Below are positions 24,399-33,731 of a stretch of DNA of 64,000 nt, one piece after another (the stretch's first letter is position 1; the number at the start of each line of letters is the position of its first letter). The position numbers and the translations under genes are program-made. The notes below the pieces were generated by a model. That model was given only the letters and a program-made list of their open reading frames with translations. It had not been told where the DNA came from and searched no databases. Source of the stretch: Dokdonia sp. Dokd-P16 (GTDB taxonomy: Bacteria > Bacteroidota > Bacteroidia > Flavobacteriales > Flavobacteriaceae); the NCBI RefSeq assembly GCF_003095655.1, contig NZ_CP029151.1, positions 3,347,001 to 3,411,000 on the forward strand, in the 5' to 3' direction.

Positions 24399-25634
24399 AT
24401 GAAAACACTACTACGCAACTATACAAATACTTTTAAAGGGCTATCTAGAGAAATCTGGTGGCTATCGCTCATCACATTGATAAACAGAGCGGGTGCGATG
24501 GTGATTCCTTTTCTTTCTATTTATTTAAATAAAGATCTCCATTTTAGTCTACCAGATGTTGCATGGATCATGACATCTTATGGTCTTGGGTCTTTTGCAG
24601 GAGCATGGCTAGGCGGTAAATTATGTGATGTTATAGGTTATTATAAAGTCATCCTTGTTAGTTTAATTTTTACCGGAATAAACTTTTTATGGGTATTGCA
24701 CGTTGAGACTTTCTGGATAATGTGTTTCTCATTTTTTATCCTCATGGCACTAGCAGATATGGGGCGTCCTGCATTTTTTGTAGCGCTTAGTGCCTACTCA
24801 AAACCAGAAAATAAAACACGTTCGCTTACACTAATACGACTTGCTATTAATCTAGGTTTTTCTGTAGGGCCCGCTGTGGGAGGAATTCTCATTGCTACCG
24901 CAGGATATGATGCACTATTCTATGTAGACGGCTTGACGTGTCTCTTTGCTGCAATCTTGATGACTCAAGTATTAAATCCTAAAAAGACGAAGGAACTTGA
25001 TAAAGAGGTCATGATTGAAAACCCTAAAAAACCTTTACTTGACACGCCTTATGTGCTGTTTCTCGTTGCGCTTGCACTATTTGGGATTGTCTTTGTACAA
25101 TACTTTTCGACAGTGCCATTATATTATAAAGATGAATATAAGCTTGGTGAGGATGCCATAGGACTCATTCTTGCTCTTAACGGTATTTTGATTGTAGTGT
25201 TTGAAATGCCACTCATCGCCTGGATGGAAAAGAAAAACCTCTCTAACGTACAAAGCACCATCTTGGGATTACTCATGACAGGTGCTAGTTTTGTGTTATT
25301 ACTATGGGAAACATGGGTAGGTATTATAGTCATTGGGATGATTATCGCAACCTTCGGGGAGATGATTTCTTTTCCATTTAGTAATAAATTTGCTTTAGAT
25401 CGCTCAAAGTTAGGTAGACAAGGTGCTTACATGGGTGTTTACAGCATGTCATTTTCGGTAGCGCATATTTTTGGGCACAATAGTGGTATGCAAATCACAG
25501 AAGCATTTGGTTTTCAAACAACGTGGATATTTTTAATAGGACTCACGCTTATCGCTTGGCTATTGTTATATATTGTTAAGCGCATGCTTGCAAATGAAAC
25601 ACCGCCAGAACCTGTATCTTTAACTTCAAAATAA
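24399..25634 (+). CDS. MFS transporter
   Basis: 411-residue major-facilitator permease with about 12 membrane segments. The loop 2-3 motif A is recognisable ('LGGKLCDVIGYYKVILVSLIF', G-x3-D-x2-G). It resembles drug or peptide efflux MFS proteins, but the substrate is unknown. It starts a plus-strand run: MFS - DJ-1 lipoprotein (5-bp gap) - HAD phosphatase (9 bp) - ArsC (9 bp) - secreted protein (17 bp). A hairpin and possible leader peptide precede it. Confidence 0.92.
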   Translation: MKTLLRNYTNTFKGLSREIWWLSLITLINRAGAMVIPFLSIYLNKDLHFSLPDVAWIMTSYGLGSFAGAWLGGKLCDVIGYYKVILVSLIFTGINFLWVLHVETFWIMCFSFFILMALADMGRPAFFVALSAYSKPENKTRSLTLIRLAINLGFSVGPAVGGILIATAGYDALFYVDGLTCLFAAILMTQVLNPKKTKELDKEVMIENPKKPLLDTPYVLFLVALALFGIVFVQYFSTVPLYYKDEYKLGEDAIGLILALNGILIVVFEMPLIAWMEKKNLSNVQSTILGLLMTGASFVLLLWETWVGIIVIGMIIATFGEMISFPFSNKFALDRSKLGRQGAYMGVYSMSFSVAHIFGHNSGMQITEAFGFQTTWIFLIGLTLIAWLLLYIVKRMLANETPPEPVSLTSK

Positions 25635-25639
25635 GATTT

Positions 25640-26398
25640 ATGAGAATTATTATTATCATTTTAAGTGCACTCTTGGTACAAGCATGCAATACTAATAAAG
25701 ACGATCAAAACTCATTACAAGATCATATTACAAATGAAAATAACGCTTTCGCGAAAGCGCAACCTGTATTAGATACATCTAGGTACAACGTAGCTTTCTT
25801 AATTATGGATGGCACTTTTAATACGGAACTCACGGCGCCTTTTGATATTTTCCAGCACACGATTTACAGAGATAGCATTAAAGCGATGAATGTATTTACA
25901 GTTGCAAATACACTGGATCCTATTAAAACATTTGAAGATATGTACCTCCTACCCGATTTTGATTACACGCAAGAAGATACGCCTAAGATCGACATCTTAG
26001 TTATCCCTAGCGCAGAGCATCACCTAGATACAGATCTAGATGATGAGACGATGATTTCTTTTGTTCAAAAAGTAGATAAGGAAGCACTCTTTATGACTTC
26101 TCATTGTGATGGTGCTTTTGTGCTTGCAAAGGCTGGACTTCTCAATGATAAAGTCTCCACTACTTTCCCGAGTGATATAGATAAAATGAGAGCTAAGTTT
26201 CCAGCGCTTGATATTAGAAAAGAAACCCTATTTGTTCACGATGGAAAATACATTACCTCTGCTGGTGGTGCCAAAAGTTTTGAGGCAGCACTCTACCTTA
26301 CAGAGCATTTATATGGTGCAGAAATAGCACGTTCACTAGCAGGTGGATTAGTGATAGACTGGAATCTCGATACCGTCCCACACACGATTATTCACTAA
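25640..26398 (+). CDS. DJ-1/PfpI-superfamily lipoprotein
   Basis: 252 residues with a lipoprotein signal (MRIIIIILSALLVQAC, lipid on Cys16), so membrane-anchored in the periplasm. The DJ-1/PfpI domain (about 50-240) resembles GlxA/isonitrile-hydratase-like members: 'NVAFLIMDGTFNTELTAPFDIFQH' and the nucleophile elbow 'FMTSHCDGAFVLAKAGLLNDK'. A periplasmic DJ-1 protein is less common than cytosolic ones; function unknown. An exact palindrome copy lies in the linker after the lipobox (AFAKA). Confidence 0.85.
   Translation: MRIIIIILSALLVQACNTNKDDQNSLQDHITNENNAFAKAQPVLDTSRYNVAFLIMDGTFNTELTAPFDIFQHTIYRDSIKAMNVFTVANTLDPIKTFEDMYLLPDFDYTQEDTPKIDILVIPSAEHHLDTDLDDETMISFVQKVDKEALFMTSHCDGAFVLAKAGLLNDKVSTTFPSDIDKMRAKFPALDIRKETLFVHDGKYITSAGGAKSFEAALYLTEHLYGAEIARSLAGGLVIDWNLDTVPHTIIH
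25745..25758. repeat. Palindrome copy, exact
   Basis: Exact copy in the linker of the DJ-1 lipoprotein gene, read AFAKA. Confidence 0.95.
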
Positions 26399-26407
26399 AA
26401 AAGAGCT

Positions 26408-27046
26408 ATGAAAGAACAAAATATTAATACTATTATTTTTGATCTAGGCGGTGTACTTATAGACTGGAGTCCAGAATACGTTTATCTCAAAGAATTTAGA
26501 GGAGATCGAGCAAAAATGAATTGGTTTCTTAATCACGTGTGCGCATGGGATTGGAATGTTAATCAAGACGCTGGCTATTCTCTAGAGAAAGCTACTCAAG
26601 AACGTATTGCAATGTTTCCAGAATATGAAAGGCTCATAAAAATGTATTATGGTCGATGGGAAGAAATGCTAGGTTTTACTCATGAGGGTACACTACAAAT
26701 TCTTAAAGAACTTATAGATAATCCCGACTATAGAGTGCTTGCGCTTACTAACTGGAGTGGAGAGACCTTTCCTATTGCGCTTAAAAAATTTCCTTGGTTG
26801 CAATGGTTTGAAGGAATTCTAGTCTCTGGTGATGAGGGAACTCGCAAACCTTTTAGAGATATCTATGATCTTATGCTAGATCGTTATAAAATTGAGCCGT
26901 CTCAAGCTATATTTATAGATGATAGTCTTAAAAATGTTCAAGGCTGTGAGGTATCAGGAATAACAGGCATTCATTTTACAGATGCACAAACACTTGCGGT
27001 CCAACTTAGATCAAAAGGAGTACACGTAACACTATTAGAAAAATAA
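26408..27046 (+). CDS. HAD-superfamily hydrolase (YihX-like)
   Basis: 212-residue HAD-IA phosphatase. Motif I FDLGGVLIDW (the second Asp of DxD is Gly, as in many YihX-type enzymes), motif II 'LALTNWSG', motif III Lys in 'SGDEGTRKPFRDIY', and motif IV 'AIFIDDSLKNVQGCEVSG'. Substrate unknown; relatives act on sugar phosphates such as glucose-1-phosphate. In the MFS operon. Confidence 0.92.
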   Translation: MKEQNINTIIFDLGGVLIDWSPEYVYLKEFRGDRAKMNWFLNHVCAWDWNVNQDAGYSLEKATQERIAMFPEYERLIKMYYGRWEEMLGFTHEGTLQILKELIDNPDYRVLALTNWSGETFPIALKKFPWLQWFEGILVSGDEGTRKPFRDIYDLMLDRYKIEPSQAIFIDDSLKNVQGCEVSGITGIHFTDAQTLAVQLRSKGVHVTLLEK

Positions 27047-27055
27047 CTATTACAT

Positions 27056-27403
27056 ATGATTAAAATATATCACAATCCTCGCTGCTCAAAGAGCAGACAA
27101 GGTCTAGCATTGCTAGAAGAGTCCGGAAAAGAATTTGAAGTAATAAAATATCTTGATAATCCTCTCTATGAAACAGCGCTTACGTCTCTTATTGATATGC
27201 TTGATATAGCTCCTAAGGAACTCGTAAGAAAAGGCGAATCTATCTGGAAAAAAAACTATAAAGGAAAAGAACTTAGTGATACAGAAGTTATAGCCGCTAT
27301 GTCTCAACATCCTAAATTAATAGAGCGTCCCATTGTAGTTCTCGGAAAAAAGGCCGTTATTGGACGACCTCTAGAAAATATAGAAAAGCTCTTGAGCTTA
27401 TAA
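27056..27403 (+). CDS. arsC: ArsC-family arsenate reductase (glutaredoxin type)
   Basis: 115-residue ArsC. Active-site Cys10 in HNPRCSKSRQ, and 'HPKLIERPIVVLGKKAVIGRP' matches the arsenate-binding Arg region. Family members reduce arsenate with glutathione and glutaredoxin, although YffB-like relatives do not; no arsenite pump is adjacent, so the arsenic role is uncertain. In the MFS operon. Confidence 0.88.
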   Translation: MIKIYHNPRCSKSRQGLALLEESGKEFEVIKYLDNPLYETALTSLIDMLDIAPKELVRKGESIWKKNYKGKELSDTEVIAAMSQHPKLIERPIVVLGKKAVIGRPLENIEKLLSL

Positions 27404-27420
27404 TTTTAAAAATAAATAAT

Positions 27421-27753
27421 ATGAAAATAATTATCGCATTAGTACTCTTTGCCTTTGTTGGAATATCAAATGTTCAAGCACAAAGTCCAAGCTTGAGTGC
27501 TGTAAATAAAGAAAAAGTAAGTGAGATTGACATGCTTACACAGAAACTCAATCTTAGCTCAGAACAAGTAGCAAATATTTCTAAAACTATAAAAGCATTT
27601 AAATCTACAGAAGATAGACTTAGAGCTGGAGGTCTTAGCGCAGCAGATAAGCAAGAAGAACTTGCTAAACTTGCCAAGCGTAAAGACGGTAACATGCAAA
27701 CGTTTTTAACTAAAGAGCAATATGCTATATACAGCAGTCTCATAAAACAGTAA
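27421..27753 (+). CDS. Small exported helical protein
   Basis: 110 residues with a signal peptide (MKIIIALVLFAFVGISNVQAQ) and a helical mature part 'KVSEIDMLTQKLNLSSEQVANISKTIKAFKSTEDRLR'. The LnLsseQ pattern recalls the LTxxQ repeats of CpxP/Spy-like periplasmic proteins, which are small chaperones or metal sensors. The match is only suggestive. Last gene of the MFS operon; a strong terminator follows. Confidence 0.7.
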   Translation: MKIIIALVLFAFVGISNVQAQSPSLSAVNKEKVSEIDMLTQKLNLSSEQVANISKTIKAFKSTEDRLRAGGLSAADKQEELAKLAKRKDGNMQTFLTKEQYAIYSSLIKQ

Positions 27754-27772
27754 TAAAAAACTACCTCATAAT

Positions 27773-27807
27773 AACATCCAGATGTTCAGGCATCTGGATG
27801 TTCTGTT
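27773..27807 (+). terminator. Intrinsic terminator ending the MFS-arsC run
   Basis: Perfect 12-bp stem AACATCCAGATG / CATCTGGATGTT, 6-nt loop, then CTGTTTT. Confidence 0.8.
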
Positions 27808-27908
27808 TTACAACAGCTTGTCATCATCATATCTGGAAAGCTAGGATATACATTATTGTTACGTATAATTATGTTATCTTGACTCACTTATAAAAACAAA
27901 ATGACTCT

Positions 27909-28757
27909 GTGAGTCCCAATCCCTTTAAAATTATAGGCGTAGGCGCCACTTTCTCCCCTAACCTCAAAGCAAACTTGTACGAGGCTGCTAGACTATGTAT
28001 TCATTTTAATGCAACGTTAGTAGTGATTCACGTAGGTGATCATACAGATGAGAAACATCACTCTTTTAAAAAGTTACTCACTAGCTTTCATGAAGAAGGT
28101 CTTGAATCTGAAATAGTATTTAAGCCTGGAGATCCTGTTAAGGTGATGATAGAAGCTGCTAGTACATTAAAAATTGATTTACTCATTGTGGGTGCGCTAC
28201 AAAGAGAAAATCTTGTCAATTACTACTTAGGTTCTATCGCTAGAAAAATAACCCGTGGAGCTTCATGCTCTGTACTTTTACTTATCAATCCCTCTGTAAC
28301 TCGTATTCCATGTAAACATGTGGTAGTAAATGGGCTTGAAGATCCAAAAACAGAACAAACTATAACCACTGCATTTTATGTTGCTCACGGTCTGAGTGCA
28401 GATAAAATGACCATCGTAGAAGAAATTACTGAGAGTGAAATTCACGTAAATGTAGATGACGACAACTCACTGCGCCGAGCAAATATTGCTAAGGAAAAAC
28501 TGCGTAGACGAGAGGAAAGCAGAGTACAGCAAATTATAAATAAAGTTCCTCAAGAAATACAGCAACGTGTAGATGCACGGTCACAAGCCATTTTCGGAAA
28601 ACGAGGATACTCCATCGGTCATTATGCAGAGGTCGTAAGAGCAGATTTATTAATCATGAATGCCCCATCAAAAACATCATTTTGGGATCGTTTATTTCCA
28701 CATGATATTGAGCATATTCTCACAGAACTCCCTACAGATGTATTAATTGTACGATGA
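27909..28757 (+). CDS. Tandem universal stress protein
   Basis: 282 residues with two UspA-like halves. Half 1 (about 1-135) has 'LVVIHVGDHTDE' and the nucleotide-loop-like 'LLIVGALQRENLVNYYLGSIARKITRGASCSVLLL'. Half 2 (about 140-282) ends 'ADLLIMNAPSKTSFWDRLFPHDIEHILTELPTDVLIVR'. The GTG at 27909 is the start; the ATG at 27901 runs into a stop. Its last four bases overlap the SulP start (ATGA), so the pair is coupled, suggesting the Usp protein senses or modulates anion transport. Confidence 0.9.
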   Translation: MSPNPFKIIGVGATFSPNLKANLYEAARLCIHFNATLVVIHVGDHTDEKHHSFKKLLTSFHEEGLESEIVFKPGDPVKVMIEAASTLKIDLLIVGALQRENLVNYYLGSIARKITRGASCSVLLLINPSVTRIPCKHVVVNGLEDPKTEQTITTAFYVAHGLSADKMTIVEEITESEIHVNVDDDNSLRRANIAKEKLRRREESRVQQIINKVPQEIQQRVDARSQAIFGKRGYSIGHYAEVVRADLLIMNAPSKTSFWDRLFPHDIEHILTELPTDVLIVR

Positions 28758-30985
28758 GTCCAAAAGAGAATTCTATAAATAATTTTTTTAAAACGCTTCC
28801 GCGAAATATTTTTTCAGGCTTCGTGGTAAGTCTTATTGCACTACCATTAGGTCTAGGTCTTGCTATGGCTAGTGAGGCTCCACCTATCTCAGGAATTATC
28901 ACTGCTGTTGTAGGAGGAATATTAGTATCCATACTTGGCGGTAGTAATGTAACTATCACAGGACCCGGAAATGGTCTTGTGGGAGTAGTACTTATAGCAA
29001 TTACAGCTTTAGGGTTGGAAAGCACATATGCTGCTATTATTTGCTCTGGAGGACTACTTATGTTATTAGGTTTTCTTCGTATGGGAAAACTAGCAGATTT
29101 CTTTCCCTCTTCTGCCATACAAGGGATGCTAGCCGCCATCGGTCTTATTATCCTAGGAAAGCAATTCCACATCATGCTGGGTAATAAAATTACTCGTGAC
29201 GGGAGCATTGACTATCTACTGGAAATCCCAAATTCAATTATTGGCGTTTTCAGCTACACAGATACAGGACTCATCTTTGCTGCTATATTTGGCGTAGGCA
29301 GTCTTGCAATCATGATTTTTTATGGAAAAATCAGAAACAAATATTTACAACTCGTTCCTGCACCTATGTGGATTGTGTTGCTTTCTATAGGTTTTAGTTA
29401 CTATTATGAATTGGTGCTAGGTTTACCTAACCCTATTGCTCAAGAATATATGATTAGTGGTATCCCAGCACTAGGAGATATCGTAGCTGACTTGAAAAAA
29501 CCAGATTTCAATCCAGTTGGGACTTTTACCTTCTGGACTAGTGTCTTGTCACTTACCCTCATCGCAAGTATAGAATCGTTGCTTAGTATCAAAGCAGTAG
29601 ATAAGCTTGATCCTCTCAAACGTAGATCAAATATTAATCGTGACTTAAAAGCCTTAGGTCTTGCGACTGTAGGCTCAGGGTTTTTAGGTGGTCTTAACGT
29701 AGTTACTGTAATTGCTAGAAGTTCTGTAAATGTAAATAATGGAGGTACTAATAGAAGTGCCAACTTTAGCCACGCTACATTCTTAGTCATTTTTATTGCA
29801 CTATTTAGTACACAACTTACGCGTATTCCCTTACCAGCTTTAATGGCTATTCTTGTGTATACTGGATATAAACTTGCATCGCCTGTAGTTGTAAGAAAGA
29901 TGTTTACTATTGGTAAGGAGCAAGTACTTATTTTCTTTGTTACGCTATTAACTACTTTGTTTGTAGATCTTATATCTGGTATTCTAGCAGGTATTGTCAT
30001 CACATTTGTCATTCATATTCTTTTAAATAAAAGCACAGGGCTATTTCTTAGAAACATGTTTAAGCCTAACGTGTTGATGTTTCAAGAAACGGGAGACAAA
30101 GGAGGGAGTAACTATTATGTGAGTGTAAAACACTTTTGCACTTTTTTAAACTTTTACAAACTCAAACAAAAGCTCGAAGCTATTCCCGAGAGTCAAGATG
30201 TGGTGGTAGATTTTTCAAAATGTAGCTTTGTAGATCATACAGTCATGGAGAATCTTCACGACTTTCAAGAAGTATTCAGTAAAAAAGGCGGGCACTTTGA
30301 GGTTGTAGGTCTCGATATGCATGATACAGACTCTGCTCATCCTTTTGCACTGCGCAAGATGATAACAGTGCCTAAAATGTTTACAAAGAGTAAAACTAAA
30401 CGCCAAGTATCGCTTGAAGAGCTTGCCCAAAGCTACAATCTAGAATATCATCCAGAAAAAAATGAAGATGTTCATGAGCTTACAGATTTTCTTTATTTCC
30501 AAACAAAACATATAAATCACTCATATAACGAGTTTAAGGATAATGATAATGTGCTGCATCTCTTTGATATCATTTACTCCGAAGGAGAATTTATTGCACA
30601 AGGAACCGTACGCTCAACTATGATTACGATAGACTTGCCTACTCCTATTCCGTCATTTACAATAGATAAAGAAGGATTTTTAGAGAAGTTTTATGCGATA
30701 ACAGGTTGGAATGACATTAACATCGATGGCCATACAGATTTTTCTAATCGATTCTTTTTATTAGGAGAAAACGAGTACGCCATTAAGAGTTTCTTTTCTA
30801 ATGAGCTTATTCATTTCTTAGAAAGTAATCCTTACTACCATATAGAATCAAAAGGAGATCAGCTGCTTATCTTTAATAAAGAGCGACCAGCAACTATTAA
30901 AGAAATTAAAGCGTTGCTAGATTATGCTAGAAGATTACAGCAAGTTATCCATAATATTACTGGAGAACTTGTAGCGGTTATTTAA
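28754..30985 (+). CDS. SulP-family anion transporter with STAS and extra C-terminal domain
   Basis: 743 residues. An N-terminal SLC26/SulP membrane domain (about 1-430, 'GLVVSLIALPLGLGLAMASEAPPISGIITAVVGG' type) is followed by a STAS domain (about 445-560, 'DVVVDFSKCSFVDHTVMENLHDF') and about 170 further residues, not recognised ('DFLYFQTKHINHSYNEFKDNDNVLHLFDIIYSEGEFIAQG'). SulP members carry sulfate, bicarbonate or other anions. Where anti-sigma-antagonist STAS proteins carry a phosphorylated Ser/Thr, this one reads DHT. Overlaps the Usp gene by 4 bp. Confidence 0.9.
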   Translation: MSPKENSINNFFKTLPRNIFSGFVVSLIALPLGLGLAMASEAPPISGIITAVVGGILVSILGGSNVTITGPGNGLVGVVLIAITALGLESTYAAIICSGGLLMLLGFLRMGKLADFFPSSAIQGMLAAIGLIILGKQFHIMLGNKITRDGSIDYLLEIPNSIIGVFSYTDTGLIFAAIFGVGSLAIMIFYGKIRNKYLQLVPAPMWIVLLSIGFSYYYELVLGLPNPIAQEYMISGIPALGDIVADLKKPDFNPVGTFTFWTSVLSLTLIASIESLLSIKAVDKLDPLKRRSNINRDLKALGLATVGSGFLGGLNVVTVIARSSVNVNNGGTNRSANFSHATFLVIFIALFSTQLTRIPLPALMAILVYTGYKLASPVVVRKMFTIGKEQVLIFFVTLLTTLFVDLISGILAGIVITFVIHILLNKSTGLFLRNMFKPNVLMFQETGDKGGSNYYVSVKHFCTFLNFYKLKQKLEAIPESQDVVVDFSKCSFVDHTVMENLHDFQEVFSKKGGHFEVVGLDMHDTDSAHPFALRKMITVPKMFTKSKTKRQVSLEELAQSYNLEYHPEKNEDVHELTDFLYFQTKHINHSYNEFKDNDNVLHLFDIIYSEGEFIAQGTVRSTMITIDLPTPIPSFTIDKEGFLEKFYAITGWNDINIDGHTDFSNRFFLLGENEYAIKSFFSNELIHFLESNPYYHIESKGDQLLIFNKERPATIKEIKALLDYARRLQQVIHNITGELVAVI

Positions 30986-30986
30986 A

Positions 30987-31024
30987 ACAACAAAGCCATC
31001 CCGTCAGGATGGCTTTGTTGTTTT
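30987..31024. terminator. Bidirectional terminator
   Basis: Long stem AACAACAAAGCCATCC / GGATGGCTTTGTTGTT between the convergent SulP and ferredoxin genes. Confidence 0.92.
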
Positions 31025-31038
31025 ATAAAGTATACTGC

Positions 31039-31392
31039 TTACGCATCTTTATGCATAAAAGATTGTTTTGCAAGTAATACCTCTTCTGTTTCTACATGCT
31101 CATCATCCGGTACACAGCAATCTACTGGACATACTGCAGCACATTGTGGCTCGTCATGAAAACCTTTACACTCCGTACACTTATCTGGAATGATATAATA
31201 AATCTCATCACTCACAGGTTGTTGTGCTTCATTTGCATCTACTTCTTTACCGTTAGGTAAGATCACATTTCCTTCTAGGTCTGTTCCATCTGCATAGCGC
31301 CAGTCATCTGCACCTTCATAAATGGCAGTGTTAGGACACTCAGGCTCGCAAGCTCCACAGTTTATACATTCGTCTGTTATGATAATTGCCAT
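31039..31392 (-). CDS. 4Fe-4S dicluster ferredoxin
   Basis: 117-residue ferredoxin with two cluster sites: [12 protein letters not shown] near the N-terminus and [24 protein letters not shown] near residues 75-100, plus an inserted loop between them as in the YfhL/Allochromatium-type family. It transfers electrons in redox metabolism; partner unknown. The ATG at 31392 gives [13 protein letters not shown], and the minus-strand promoter sits just upstream, so the in-frame ATG at 31437 is rejected. Divergent from the acyl-CoA reductase gene. Confidence 0.93.
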   Translation of the reverse strand: MAIIITDECINCGACEPECPNTAIYEGADDWRYADGTDLEGNVILPNGKEVDANEAQQPVSDEIYYIIPDKCTECKGFHDEPQCAAVCPVDCCVPDDEHVETEEVLLAKQSFMHKDA

Positions 31393-31415
31393 AGTTTTCT
31401 TTTTGGGTAACTTTG
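31386..31415 (+). promoter_or_regulatory. Promoter of the acyl-CoA reductase-serC-serA run
   Basis: TTG at 31386-31388, exact 19-bp spacer, perfect -7 TAACTTTG at 31408-31415. The -33 lies inside the first codons of the divergent ferredoxin gene. Confidence 0.75.
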
Positions 31416-31417
31416 CA

Positions 31418-31448
31418 CAAAAATAACGCCTAGACACCGATTTGCCAA
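31418..31448 (-). promoter_or_regulatory. Promoter of the ferredoxin gene, facing the plus-strand promoter
   Basis: On the minus strand: TTG (31446-31448), 20-bp spacer, perfect -7 TATTTTTG (31418-31425). The two -7 boxes are 2 bp apart and face each other, so both polymerases cannot bind at once. Confidence 0.65.
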
Positions 31449-31453
31449 AACCT

Positions 31454-32533
31454 ATGACGCTTCAACTACGAATTAACGCTTTTATTGAGCTAGGAAAATT
31501 TTTAAGTCAGTTTACACGTGACTCCATTACCCAGAAAGAGGGAGTATTACATAACGATCTCTTCTTTGACGGAATGCAGCATCAATTTAAATTAGCCAGT
31601 GAAAATAACGGCTGGTTTACTAAAGAAAATATACTATTTGCACTAGAGGGCTGGGCACAATCACTTACTCAAGAAAAACTTACGGAGTGGCTTGATGGTT
31701 ATGATACCGCTTTCGCGAAAGCGCAATCACAACAAACCGTTGCCGTAATCATGGCAGGTAATATTCCATTAGTAGGGTTTCATGACTTTATGTGTGTATT
31801 AATTGCTGGGCATAAATTTGTAGGAAAACAATCGTCAAATGATAGGCATCTCCTACCCTTTCTCGCCAAATATCTAGAATATGTAGCGCCTGCTTTTAAA
31901 GAAACCATAAGCTTCACCGAAGATAAATTACCGGCATACGATGCTGTAATTGCGACTGGAAGCGACAACACGGCAAGATATTTTGAATATTATTTTGGTA
32001 AAAAGCCTAACATCATCCGTAAAAACAGAAATTCTGTTGCCGTACTTACTGGTAATGAAACAGAAGATGAACTTGTTGCACTAGGTGAAGATATATTTAG
32101 GTATTACGGTTTAGGATGCCGTAATGTATCAAAATTATATGTACCACAAGATTACAATTTTGATGCCTTTTTTAAAGCTATTTATCACTGGAGTGATATT
32201 ATGAATGGTGCAAAATATGCCAATAATTATGATTACAACAAGGCGGTATATCTAATGAGCCTTTTTGAACTCTTAGAGAATGGTTTCTTAATGCTTAAGG
32301 AAGATGGAAGCTACGGCTCACCTATCGCGACTTTATTTTATGAGAAATATGAGTCTCTAGAAAGCCTAGTCGAAAAGCTTGAAATAGATAAAGATCGTAT
32401 TCAATGTGTTGTAGGGAATACAGCACTAAAAGGAAAGTTTAAAGAGCTCACTCCTATTGGAAAAACTCAGAAACCTGAGCTTTATGATTATGCAGATGGG
32501 GTTGATACTATTACATTTTTGACAACATTATAG
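31454..32533 (+). CDS. Acyl-CoA reductase (LuxC-like)
   Basis: 359-residue LuxC/acyl-CoA-reductase-family protein of the aldehyde dehydrogenase superfamily. Features: '[41 protein letters not shown]', '[40 protein letters not shown]', and a candidate catalytic Cys222 in [10 protein letters not shown]. LuxC reduces fatty acyl-CoA to aldehyde; the native substrate here is unknown. Start ATG at 31454 rather than the in-frame TTG at 31442. Located before serC-serA, a neighbourhood I recall from other Flavobacteriia. An exact palindrome (AFAKA) is inside. Confidence 0.85.
   Translation: MTLQLRINAFIELGKFLSQFTRDSITQKEGVLHNDLFFDGMQHQFKLASENNGWFTKENILFALEGWAQSLTQEKLTEWLDGYDTAFAKAQSQQTVAVIMAGNIPLVGFHDFMCVLIAGHKFVGKQSSNDRHLLPFLAKYLEYVAPAFKETISFTEDKLPAYDAVIATGSDNTARYFEYYFGKKPNIIRKNRNSVAVLTGNETEDELVALGEDIFRYYGLGCRNVSKLYVPQDYNFDAFFKAIYHWSDIMNGAKYANNYDYNKAVYLMSLFELLENGFLMLKEDGSYGSPIATLFYEKYESLESLVEKLEIDKDRIQCVVGNTALKGKFKELTPIGKTQKPELYDYADGVDTITFLTTL
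31709..31722. repeat. Palindrome copy, exact
   Basis: Exact copy in the acyl-CoA reductase gene, read AFAKA. Confidence 0.95.
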
Positions 32534-32616
32534 CCAATATTTTATCAATTTATCTGTGGGTTTTTCTAACGATTTGGGCATCTTTGTAAAGCACAAAACG
32601 CATAAAAACGCACACC

Positions 32617-33681
32617 ATGAAGAAGCACAACTTTAGCGCAGGACCTTGTATATTACCTCAGGATGTTTTTAAAGAAGCATCACAGGCTATATTAGACTTT
32701 AATGATTCTGGACTTTCTATTCTAGAGATTTCCCACAGAAGTAAAGATTTTGTAGATGTAATGGACGAGGCTAGAAATCTAGCACTAGAATTACTAGGCT
32801 TAGAAGGCAAAGGCTATAAAGCACTTTTTTTACAAGGTGGAGCGAGTATGCAATTTTTAATGGTCGCTTATAATCTGCTAGAAACTAAGGCTGGTTATAT
32901 AAATACTGGAACTTGGAGTGATAAGGCTATTAAGGAAGCTAAACTTTTTGGAGAAGTTGCTGAGGTTGCATCTAGTAAAGAGGCAAATTTCAATTACATC
33001 CCTAAAGGATTTATACTTCCAGAAAACTTAGACTATCTACACCTCACGAGTAACAACACCATTTTTGGGACACAAATAAAGCATTTTCCAGAGGTAGATT
33101 GTCCTCTTATATGTGATATGAGTAGTGACATCTTTTCTAGAGAGATTGATTTTAATCAATTTGACTTAATCTATGCAGGTGCTCAGAAAAATATGGGACC
33201 AGCAGGAACTACACTTATTGTAGTAAGAGAAGATATTCTTGGTAAGGTGACTCGCAAGATTCCATCTATGCTGGATTATCAAACGCACATAAGCAAAGGA
33301 AGTATGTTTAATACGCCTCCTGTATATGCAGTATATATCTCAATGCTTACTATGCGCTGGTTGAAAGAACAAGGTGGCATAAAAGCGATTGAAGAAATCA
33401 ATAATAAAAAGGCAACACTACTTTATAGTGAGATAGAACTTAATCCACTATTCAAAGGGTTTGCTGCCAAGGAAGATCGTTCTACCATGAACGCCACCTT
33501 CTCACTTACAGATGGTGATCTTAAAGATGCCTTTGATGCTATGTGGAAAGAAGCAGGAATCAATGGTCTAAATGGGCACAGAAGTGTAGGCGGCTACAGA
33601 GCTTCTATGTATAATGCTTTATCTATGGATAGCGTAGGTGTACTAGTAGACGTAATGAGCGAACTTGAAAGAAAAGCTTAG
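32617..33681 (+). CDS. serC: Phosphoserine aminotransferase
   Basis: 354-residue PLP enzyme converting 3-phosphohydroxypyruvate to phosphoserine (serine and B6 pathways). PLP Lys191 in YAGAQKNMGPAG; start KKHNFSAGPCILP; 'RSKDFVDVMDEAR', 'GGASMQFLMVAYNLL' and 'VGGYRASMYNAL' are typical. The GCATCTTTG upstream (about 32578-32586) approximates a -7 box, so serC may have its own promoter in addition to read-through from the acyl-CoA reductase gene. serA follows after 50 bp. Confidence 0.97.
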   Translation: MKKHNFSAGPCILPQDVFKEASQAILDFNDSGLSILEISHRSKDFVDVMDEARNLALELLGLEGKGYKALFLQGGASMQFLMVAYNLLETKAGYINTGTWSDKAIKEAKLFGEVAEVASSKEANFNYIPKGFILPENLDYLHLTSNNTIFGTQIKHFPEVDCPLICDMSSDIFSREIDFNQFDLIYAGAQKNMGPAGTTLIVVREDILGKVTRKIPSMLDYQTHISKGSMFNTPPVYAVYISMLTMRWLKEQGGIKAIEEINNKKATLLYSEIELNPLFKGFAAKEDRSTMNATFSLTDGDLKDAFDAMWKEAGINGLNGHRSVGGYRASMYNALSMDSVGVLVDVMSELERKA

Positions 33682-33731
33682 ATCCACAAGGACAAAACAA
33701 CAATATTAAACCGCATATAATAGCATTTACG

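Noticed and set aside
31393-31437. Longer N-terminus of the ferredoxin
   Set aside because: The minus-strand promoter -7 box (31418-31425) falls inside it, and [13 protein letters not shown] is the standard start.
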